Source of the DNA: Smithella sp. D17 | GTDB lineage: Bacteria > Desulfobacterota > Syntrophia > Syntrophales > Smithellaceae | Assembly (NCBI GenBank): GCA_000753945.1 | Contig: JQOA01000239.1 | Coordinates: forward strand, 1-8,282 | Reading direction: 5' to 3' | DNA: 8,282 nucleotides | In this document: positions 1-8,282 of the stretch, in pieces | How the letters are laid out: the number at the start of each line of letters is the position of its first letter | How positions within the stretch are numbered: position 1 is the first letter of the stretch | Program-made: the position numbers and the translations under genes | The notes under the pieces: generated by a model | What the model saw: the letters and a program-made list of their open reading frames with translations, nothing else | What the model was told of the DNA's origin: nothing | The model's database searches: none

Positions 1-292
1 CTGTAATCTCCTGTCCCGCTTCATATTTTTCCGATGTCGCTTGAAATTCTTTCAAATTACGGAAAAACCCTTTATTAGCTTTATTAAAATGACCCTGCAA
101 TGGTTTAGTCACGTTTTTCTGTTTAATCCTGCCGTAACCAAGTTGAATGGCATCATATCCATCTTTATCTTTTGTTTTTATCTGCACAACAACAGATGGC
201 TCCACCTCAATCGCAGTTACACCAACGGTTGATCCATCATCTGCAAACACTTGGGTCATTCCTAATTTTTTTCCAATTATTCCCTTGCTCAT
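1..292 (-). CDS. rplC: 50S ribosomal protein L3, N-terminal part (runs off left edge)
   Basis: L3 is a primary 23S rRNA-binding protein that acts early in 50S assembly; a long loop of it reaches toward the peptidyl transferase centre. Only the first 97 codons plus one base are in the window, against a usual length of about 205-215 residues. The start is ATG at 290-292, and the protein opens MSKGIIGKKLGMTQVF, the classic L3 N-terminus. Further on it has LGYG (51-54), KNVTKPLQGHF (59-69) and a RNLKEF segment (78-83), all family-typical. The ribosome binding site is modest: GGAAAG (297-302), 4 nt before ATG. The gene follows rpsJ after a 97-base spacer containing a hairpin, and is the second gene of the S10 operon. 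The C-terminus, including the extension toward the catalytic centre, lies outside the window. Identity is secure. Confidence 0.96.
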   Translation of the reverse strand, partial: MSKGIIGKKLGMTQVFADDGSTVGVTAIEVEPSVVVQIKTKDKDGYDAIQLGYGRIKQKNVTKPLQGHFNKANKGFFRNLKEFQATSEKYEAGQEIT

Positions 293-324
293 CTAACTTT
301 CCAACTTTTAAATAAATATTAATT

Positions 325-349
325 CCATTATCTTCATTTTGAAGAATGG
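325..349 (-). other. Imperfect hairpin in the rpsJ-rplC spacer
   Basis: In the 97-base gap between rpsJ and rplC the transcript can form a stem: CCATT (minus-strand sequence of 345-349) pairs with AATGG (325-329), and CTTCA (340-344) pairs with TGAAG (332-336). The loop is 3 nt (337-339) and there is a 2-nt bulge at 330-331, giving ten pairs in total. No U-run follows the stem, so it does not look like an intrinsic terminator. It may be an mRNA processing, stability or translational-control structure ahead of rplC, or it may be chance. The rest of the spacer is AT-rich, with no ORF or good promoter. Confidence 0.4.
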
Positions 350-389
350 CAATGATTCGATACCATCTTCCCACACTGGAAAATTTCGC

Positions 390-698
390 CTACGCTTTTA
401 TTTCTACGTCAACTCCGGCCGAGAGATCCAGTTTCATCAAAGCGTCAACTGTGGCTTGAGTAGGTCCGACTATATCAATTAATCTTTTATGTGTTCTGAT
501 TTCAAACTGTTCGCGAGATTTCTTGTCCACATGCGGGGAACGATTTACGCAATACTTATTGATTTCGGTAGGAATAGGGATCGGACCGGCAACACGCGCA
601 CCGGTTCTTTTTGCCGTTTCCACAATTTCTTCTACAGAACGATCTAAAAGTTTATAATCGTAAGCTTTGAGACGAATTCTAATCTTTTGTTCTTTCAT
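390..698 (-). CDS. rpsJ: 30S ribosomal protein S10 / antitermination factor NusE
   Basis: S10 sits in the head of the 30S subunit. The same protein (NusE) pairs with NusB in rRNA transcription antitermination and contacts NusG during transcription-translation coupling. The 102-residue product matches the usual ~102-105. It begins MKEQKIRIRLKAYDYKLLD, has the GPIPIPT segment at 38-44, the conserved SPHVDKKSREQFEIRTHKR loop and strand at 54-72, and ends LSAGVDVEIKA. The start is ATG at 696-698, 25 nt after the tuf stop. The Shine-Dalgarno is weak: AGG at 710-712, 11 nt from ATG, with AAGGAA further away, so translation may depend on coupling to tuf. The stop is TAG. The gap upstream is too short for an E. 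coli-style S10 leader, so this gene appears to be transcribed from the str promoter. Confidence 0.98.
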   Translation of the reverse strand: MKEQKIRIRLKAYDYKLLDRSVEEIVETAKRTGARVAGPIPIPTEINKYCVNRSPHVDKKSREQFEIRTHKRLIDIVGPTQATVDALMKLDLSAGVDVEIKA

Positions 699-723
699 TG
701 ATTAAATAACCTATTCCTTGTTT

Positions 724-1917
724 CTATTCAATAACCTTGCTTACGACTCCAGCGCCTACAGTTCTCCCACCCTCGCGAATAGCGAATCTCAATTGTTCTT
801 CCATTGCAATGGGCATAATTAATTCAATGGTCATTTTGACATTATCACCGGGCATGACCATTTCTACGCCTTCAGGAAGATTTGCCACACCGGTTACGTC
901 CGTCGTACGGAAGTAAAACTGTGGGCGATAGCCTGTAAAGAATGGTGTGTGTCTGCCACCTTCTTCCTTGGTCAGAACGTAAACGGCAGCTTCAAATTTT
1001 GTATGAGGAGTAATGGAACCGGGTTTTGCCACAACCTGGCCTCTTTCCACTTCTTCACGTTTGATACCGCGAATCAATAAACCGACATCATCGCCGGCAC
1101 GGCCTTCATCAAGGGTTTTACGGAACATTTCCACGCCGGTAACAACCGTTTTGATGGTTGGTCTGATTCCGATTATTTCAACTTCTTCACCAACCTTGAC
1201 AATACCTCTATCCACTCTACCCGTAACAACGGTACCACGTCCTGAAATGGTAAAAACATCGCCAACCGGCATCAGGAAAGGCTTCTCTGTATCGCGTGTA
1301 GGTTGCGGAATGTAGTCATCCACGGCCTTCATCAATTCCTCGATACATTTCACATCGGGAGAGTTGGTGTCCTCGGCTTCCAGAGCTTTCAGAGCCGAAC
1401 CGCGAATAATAGGAATGTCATCACCGGGAAATTCATATGCAGTCAAAAGTTCTCTTAATTCCAGTTCAACCAAATCCAAAAGTTCAGGGTCATCAACCAG
1501 ATCTACTTTATTAAGGAAAACGATCATGTAAGGAACCTGCACCTGACGGGCAAGGAGGATATGCTCTCGTGTCTGCGGCATTGGACCATCGGAGGCGGCC
1601 ACAACCAGGATAGCTCCATCCATGTGCGCAGCGCCGGAAATCATGTTTTTAATATAGTCGGCGTGGCCCGGACAGTCAACGTGAGCGTAATGTCTTTTCT
1701 CTGTTTCATATTCCACATGGGAGATATTGATGGTAACGCCGCGTTCTTTTTCTTCCGGTGCGTTATCAATAGAATCAAAGGCCCGGAATTCCGCAAAACC
1801 TTTTTTCGCCAGATATTTGGTAATGGCGGCCGTTAATGTGGTTTTTCCATGATCCACGTGACCGATTGTTCCAATATTTAAATGCGGTTTAGTCCTTTCA
1901 AATTTTTTCTTTGCCAT
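724..1917 (-). CDS. tuf: Translation elongation factor Tu
   Basis: EF-Tu is the cytoplasmic GTPase that delivers aminoacyl-tRNA to the ribosomal A site. The complete product is 397 residues, the usual length. The GTP-binding motifs are intact: G1 GHVDHGKT (19-26), G2 RGVTI with the Mg-coordinating Thr62, G3 DCPGH (81-85) with catalytic His85, G4 NKVD (136-139) and G5 SAL (174-176). Domains 2 and 3 follow from about residue 210, with SGRGTVVTGRV (225-235) and RPQFYFRTTDVTG (331-343). Gln125, where kirromycin-resistance changes fall in E. coli, is unchanged. The start is ATG at 1915-1917, preceded by an excellent ribosome binding site. It lies 63 nt after rpsG and 25 nt before rpsJ. The usual fusA gene between rpsG and tuf is missing. 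Many bacteria carry a second tuf copy, which cannot be judged from here. Confidence 0.99.
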   Translation of the reverse strand: MAKKKFERTKPHLNIGTIGHVDHGKTTLTAAITKYLAKKGFAEFRAFDSIDNAPEEKERGVTINISHVEYETEKRHYAHVDCPGHADYIKNMISGAAHMDGAILVVAASDGPMPQTREHILLARQVQVPYMIVFLNKVDLVDDPELLDLVELELRELLTAYEFPGDDIPIIRGSALKALEAEDTNSPDVKCIEELMKAVDDYIPQPTRDTEKPFLMPVGDVFTISGRGTVVTGRVDRGIVKVGEEVEIIGIRPTIKTVVTGVEMFRKTLDEGRAGDDVGLLIRGIKREEVERGQVVAKPGSITPHTKFEAAVYVLTKEEGGRHTPFFTGYRPQFYFRTTDVTGVANLPEGVEMVMPGDNVKMTIELIMPIAMEEQLRFAIREGGRTVGAGVVSKVIE

Positions 1918-1926
1918 GTCAATTTA

Positions 1927-1932
1927 CCTCCT
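1927..1932 (-). promoter_or_regulatory. Strong ribosome binding site of tuf
   Basis: The minus strand reads AGGAGG here, within AAGGAGGT, and is separated from the tuf ATG by 9 nt. This is a near-perfect anti-16S match, and among the genes with a visible start it has the best combination of match and spacing. That suits the very high expression expected of EF-Tu and fixes the ATG at 1915-1917 as the start. Confidence 0.9.
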
Positions 1933-1980
1933 TAACTTTGAATGGTTAATCCTCATTATCGAGTAAGTATTATTCCTTGA

Positions 1981-2451
1981 TTAAAATTTATAATGCGCAA
2001 AAGCTTTGTTTGCTTCAGCCATCTTATGCACAGCTTCTTTTTTCTTGATCGCTCCACCACGATTATTAGCGGCATCTATCAATTCAGCGGCCAGTTTCTC
2101 ACGCATGGTTTTTTCCGTGCGTTCCTGAGCGTTGGATATCAACCAGCGAATCGCCAACGCAGTGCGTCTGGCCGGTACAACTTCCGTCGGCACCTGATAA
2201 GTGGAGCCGCCGACACGTCGTGATTTCACTTCAATTACCGGTTTCACATTATTGAGAGCCTTTTCGAAAAGCTCAACAGGTTGTTCTTTTAATCTCTTTT
2301 CGATAATATCGAAAGATCCGTAAAGAATACTTTCCGCAACGCTCTTTTTGCCTCTTTTCAATAAAGAATTAACAAATCTTGCTACAAGTTTGTTATTAAA
2401 CTTGGGATCGGGCAAAATGTCTCTTTTTTCTATTTCCCGTCTTCTCGGCAT
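1981..2451 (-). CDS. rpsG: 30S ribosomal protein S7
   Basis: S7 is a primary 16S rRNA-binding protein that nucleates assembly of the 30S head and lines the E-site mRNA exit. The product is 156 residues, the standard bacterial length. It starts MPRRREIEKRDILPDPKF, has the RFVNSLLKRGKKSVAE helix region (25-40), the beta-hairpin and family signature RRVGGSTYQVPTEV (78-91), ARRTALAIRWL (94-104) and an AFAHYKF C-terminus. The start is ATG at 2449-2451, with a GGAG ribosome binding site (2460-2463) 8 nt upstream that almost touches the rpsL stop codon. Only 14 nt separate it from rpsL, so the long intercistronic S7-binding element of the E. coli str mRNA is absent. Downstream come 63 nt and then tuf, not fusA. 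Confidence 0.98.
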   Translation of the reverse strand: MPRRREIEKRDILPDPKFNNKLVARFVNSLLKRGKKSVAESILYGSFDIIEKRLKEQPVELFEKALNNVKPVIEVKSRRVGGSTYQVPTEVVPARRTALAIRWLISNAQERTEKTMREKLAAELIDAANNRGGAIKKKEAVHKMAEANKAFAHYKF

Positions 2452-2465
2452 TTAATTATCTCCGT

Positions 2466-2837
2466 TTAGCTTGGCTTTTTCGCGCCGTACTTTGATCTAC
2501 CCTGTTTGCGGTCCTGCACTCCCACAGTATCAAGCGTGCCCCTGATTACATGGTATCTGACACCCGGCAAATCCTTAACTCTGCCTCCGCGCACCAGGAC
2601 AACGGAATGCTCCTGAAGATTGTGACCGATACCCGGAATGTAAGAAGTAACTTCATAACCGCTTGTAAGACGAATCCTGGCCACTTTCCGCAAAGCTGAA
2701 TTCGGCTTTTTGGGTGTCGTAGTATATACTCTGACACAAACACCTCGCCTTTGAGGCGAACCCGCCAGAGCCGGTGTATTTGTTTTCTTTTGTACTTTGA
2801 TTCGGCCTTTTCGAATCAACTGACTTATCGTCGGCAT
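2466..2837 (-). CDS. rpsL: 30S ribosomal protein S12
   Basis: S12 lies at the decoding centre of the 30S subunit, controls translational accuracy and is the classic streptomycin-resistance locus. The product is 123 residues, the normal length. Conserved blocks are RRGVCVRVYTTTPKKPNSALRK (starting at Arg30), GHNLQEHS (71-78) and GGRVKDLPGVRYH (84-96), with a basic C-terminus GRSKYGAKKPS. Lys43, Lys88 and Arg86 match the streptomycin-sensitive wild type, and Asp89, the residue methylthiolated by RimO in E. coli, is present. The segment 68-73 reads PGIGHN where E. coli has GGEGHN; the Ile form is also known from cyanobacterial and chloroplast S12. The start is ATG at 2835-2837. This is the first gene after the promoter at 2893-2921 and probably heads the str-S10 transcription unit. 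Confidence 0.98.
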   Translation of the reverse strand: MPTISQLIRKGRIKVQKKTNTPALAGSPQRRGVCVRVYTTTPKKPNSALRKVARIRLTSGYEVTSYIPGIGHNLQEHSVVLVRGGRVKDLPGVRYHVIRGTLDTVGVQDRKQGRSKYGAKKPS

Positions 2838-2840
2838 TTT

Positions 2841-2846
2841 CCTCCT
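2841..2846 (-). promoter_or_regulatory. Ribosome binding site of rpsL, unusually close to ATG
   Basis: The minus strand reads AGGAGG, then AAA, then the rpsL ATG. The match to the 16S tail is full, but the spacing is only 3 nt, shorter than the 7-9 nt seen ahead of rpsG, tuf and rpoC in this window. No alternative in-frame start nearby fits S12 homologues better, so the start stands. Confidence 0.8.
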
Positions 2847-2867
2847 AAACTAAATCTCCGCAGTCAT

Positions 2868-2885
2868 TTTGCCAATAGCAGCAAA
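2868..2885 (-). other. Possible 5'-terminal stem-loop of the rpsL leader
   Basis: The minus strand gives TTTGC, an 8-nt loop, then GCAAA. This 5-bp stem would begin one base after the predicted transcription start (about 2886). A stem at the extreme 5' end is known to protect mRNAs from RNase E-type decay, which is one possible role here. The stem is short and depends on the predicted start, so this is tentative. The remaining leader (2838-2867) holds only the ribosome binding site. Confidence 0.3.
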
Positions 2886-2892
2886 TCAGCGA

Positions 2893-2921
2893 TGTCTATC
2901 AACTAAGATTATATATGTCAA
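2893..2921 (-). promoter_or_regulatory. Sigma-70-type promoter of the rpsL-rpsG-tuf-rpsJ-rplC unit
   Basis: On the minus strand a perfect -35 TTGACA (2916-2921) is followed by 17 nt and the -10 TAGACA (2893-2898). The -10 is preceded by TGA, giving an extended -10 (TGnTAnnnn type). The predicted start is an A near 2886, leaving a leader of about 48 nt before rpsL. The discriminator TCGCTG is GC-leaning, as in growth-rate and stringently controlled promoters. Upstream of the -35 lies AT-rich DNA with TGAATTT (plus strand) repeated at 2930-2936 and 2940-2946, a 10-bp phase that fits the UP-element position and overlaps the rpoC stop. A consensus TATAAT (2908-2913) also lies inside the spacer but has no well-placed -35. 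The location between rpoC and rpsL is where a str promoter is expected. The -10 match is only 3 of 6, so the exact start is uncertain. Confidence 0.7.
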
Positions 2922-2944
2922 GCCTTTTCTGAATTTTATTGAAT

Positions 2945-7039
<4,095 letters not shown>

Positions 7040-7046
7040 TGATTTT

Positions 7047-7051
7047 CTCCT
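7047..7051 (-). promoter_or_regulatory. Ribosome binding site fixing the GTG start of rpoC
   Basis: The minus strand reads AGGAG, 7 nt before GTG (7037-7039). Six codons upstream of the GTG, in the same frame, is TAG (7055-7057), and no ATG lies between them. The first ATG in frame is codon 20, which would delete the conserved MEDVFSYFEKPK beginning. The site therefore selects GTG as the true start. Confidence 0.88.
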
Positions 7052-7069
7052 GTACTATTAAATAGTCAT

Positions 7070-7105
7070 TTGAAATTAATATTTTTTATATTCGGTCAAT
7101 TTCAA
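7070..7105 (-). other. AT-rich bulged hairpin in the rpoB-rpoC spacer
   Basis: In transcript orientation, TTGAAATT (7098-7105) pairs with AATTTCAA (7070-7077), and AATAT (7088-7092) pairs with ATATT (7078-7082). This makes 13 pairs with a 5-nt bulge (7093-7097) on the 5' side and a 5-nt A loop (7083-7087 on the plus strand are T). Only one pair is G-C, so the stem is weak, and no U-run follows it. It could be a processing or stability element between rpoB and rpoC, or a by-product of AT-rich sequence. The rest of this 79-base spacer holds only the rpoC ribosome binding site. Confidence 0.4.
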
Positions 7106-7118
7106 TTAGCCGGTTTTA

Positions 7119-8282
7119 TCAGCTCAATTCGTCGGCTTCTTCAACTAATTCCACGTCTAATCCAAGGCCCTGGAGTTCTTTAACAAGCACATTAAAGGAT
7201 TCCGGAAGACCAGACTCAAATGTATGTTCACCTTTGACAATAGATTCGTAAATTCTTGTTCGTCCTGCCACATCATCGGATTTGACCGTTAAAAACTCCT
7301 GCAACGCATAAGCCGCGCCGTAAGCCTCCATTGCCCACACTTCCATTTCGCCCAATCTCTGACCACCGAATTGCGCTTTACCGCCCAACGGCTGCTGGGT
7401 TACCAGTGAATAGGGACCGATGGAACGCGCATGAATTTTATTATCAACCAGATGGTGCAACTTCATCATGTAAATAATTCCCACTGTTACTTCCTGATCA
7501 AACGGTTCACCGGTTCTTCCGTCAAAAAGAATGGATTGGCCGGTTTCCGGCAGATTGGCTTTTCTTAACATTTCCCTTATTTGTTCTTCGGAACATCCGT
7601 CGAAAACAGGAGTGGCCACAAGCATTCCTTTTTTCAAACGGCCCGCAAATCTTTTGATTTCTTCGGTAGAAGCCTGATCAATAAATTTGTCAAAATCAGG
7701 AGAAGAATAAACTTTTTTCAATTCGTTTTTAATATTGTTTAAATTAGAATTCTTCTTCCACAGTTCATTCAAACTCTCGCCTATCGATTTTGCCGCCCAT
7801 CCCAGATGAGTTTCCAGAATCTGTCCAACATTCATTCGCGAGGGAACGCCCAGGGGATTCAAAACAATGTCCACAGGAGTTCCATCAGCAAAATAAGGCA
7901 TATCTTCTTCCGGTAAAATTCGCGACAGAACACCTTTGTTGCCGTGCCTTCCCGCCATCTTGTCACCTACGGAAAGTTTTCGCTTAATGGCAACATAGAC
8001 TTTGACCATTTTAATAACACCAGTAGGAAGTTCATCACTGGCTTTAATCTTCTCCATTTTTTCCGCAAAATGCGCATGGACAAAATCGATTTTTCTCTCC
8101 AGAGAAGCAATCATATTAGTTATCTTTTCTTCCGAACCATCGTTTTCAGCAATGGTGATTTCTTTCCAGCTGGAGAAAGGTAAATCCGCCCAAATCTCTT
8201 TAGTGATTTTGTCGCCTTTCTTTAAAATTACTTTCTTTTTAGTATCGGTTATTTTAGTAGCTGCTGTTTTCCCGATAACAAG
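7119..8282 (-). CDS. rpoB: DNA-directed RNA polymerase subunit beta, C-terminal part (runs off right edge)
   Basis: Beta forms the other half of the RNA polymerase active-site cleft. The reading frame is open from the right edge to TGA at 7119-7121, giving 387 residues, roughly the last 28-30% of a ~1340-1370-residue protein. An in-frame ATG at 8112-8114 is internal: the frame continues for 56 codons upstream of it and also reads as RpoB. Visible blocks are KRKLSVGDKMAGRHGNKGV (about 7928-7984), matching the E. coli Lys1065 region; GTPVDIVLNPLGVPSRMNVG; HARSIGPYSLVTQQPLGGKA with the His1237 equivalent; FGGQRLGEMEVWAMEAYGAA; and the C-terminal SDDVAGRTRIYESIVKG and PESFNVLVKEL segments, which dock on beta'. 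The rifampicin-binding region is outside the window. It lies 79 nt upstream of rpoC, with which it is presumably co-transcribed and from which assembles alpha2-beta-beta'-omega. No frameshift or truncation is seen. Confidence 0.98.
   Translation of the reverse strand, partial: LVIGKTAATKITDTKKKVILKKGDKITKEIWADLPFSSWKEITIAENDGSEEKITNMIASLERKIDFVHAHFAEKMEKIKASDELPTGVIKMVKVYVAIKRKLSVGDKMAGRHGNKGVLSRILPEEDMPYFADGTPVDIVLNPLGVPSRMNVGQILETHLGWAAKSIGESLNELWKKNSNLNNIKNELKKVYSSPDFDKFIDQASTEEIKRFAGRLKKGMLVATPVFDGCSEEQIREMLRKANLPETGQSILFDGRTGEPFDQEVTVGIIYMMKLHHLVDNKIHARSIGPYSLVTQQPLGGKAQFGGQRLGEMEVWAMEAYGAAYALQEFLTVKSDDVAGRTRIYESIVKGEHTFESGLPESFNVLVKELQGLGLDVELVEEADELS

Noticed and set aside
41..232. 63-codon plus-strand frame at the left edge
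   Set aside because: It is antisense to the L3 N-terminal coding region, which is clearly the real gene.
325..349. Intrinsic terminator between rpsJ and rplC
   Set aside because: The hairpin is followed by mixed A/T sequence rather than a U-run, its stem is bulged and AU-rich, and the genes on both sides belong to one conserved operon.
1941..1962. GATAAT-like -10 upstream of tuf
   Set aside because: No sequence resembling TTGACA occurs 16-19 nt upstream, so it is not supported as a tuf promoter.
2546..2743. Second minus-strand frame overlapping rpsL
   Set aside because: An out-of-frame product of the S12 coding sequence with no own ribosome binding site or recognisable motif.
7040..7118. 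Possible promoter in the rpoB-rpoC spacer (TTGAAA, 18 nt, TATTAA; also a TTGACC)
   Set aside because: AT-rich DNA yields such matches by chance, TTGACC has no acceptable -10 at 16-18 nt, and rpoBC are normally co-transcribed.

Overview
This window is a conserved housekeeping locus. All genes run on the minus strand, in the transcription order rpoB (3' part), rpoC, rpsL, rpsG, tuf, rpsJ, rplC (5' part). It is the junction of the RNA polymerase beta/beta' operon, the str operon and the start of the S10 ribosomal-protein operon. Coding density is very high: the largest gap is 107 bases and no stretch over 300 bases lacks a gene. I see no mobile element, CRISPR array, tRNA, rRNA or plus-strand gene.

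The organism is a bacterium with GC content in the low-to-mid forties. RpoC carries the large insertion inside the trigger loop (about residues 930-1113) that is typical of Proteobacteria and other Gram-negatives. The RpoC N-terminus, the S12 sequence and the EF-Tu sequence read most like the former Deltaproteobacteria (Desulfobacterota, Syntrophales-like). That placement comes from remembered family resemblance, not from a search, and is only moderately secure.

Layout from right to left: 7119-8282 holds the C-terminal ~387 residues of RpoB, and 2945-7039 a complete 1364-residue RpoC with a GTG start. The spacer 2838-2944 carries a convincing promoter (TTGACA, 17 nt, extended -10 TGATAGACA) with AT-rich upstream sequence and a GC-leaning discriminator. 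It drives rpsL (S12), rpsG (S7), tuf (EF-Tu), rpsJ (S10/NusE) and rplC (L3). I see no intrinsic terminator anywhere, so rpoBC transcripts may also continue into the str/S10 genes. Together these genes make the core of transcription (beta, beta'), small-subunit decoding and head proteins (S12, S7, S10), the aminoacyl-tRNA carrier (EF-Tu) and an early 50S assembly protein (L3).

I found no undescribed system here. Points worth a second look are: the clean absence of fusA between rpsG and tuf; spacers too short for the E. coli-style S7 and S10-leader (L4) autoregulatory elements; the architecture of the rpsL promoter; a substitution in the RpoC part of ppGpp site 1; and two AT-rich intercistronic hairpins.
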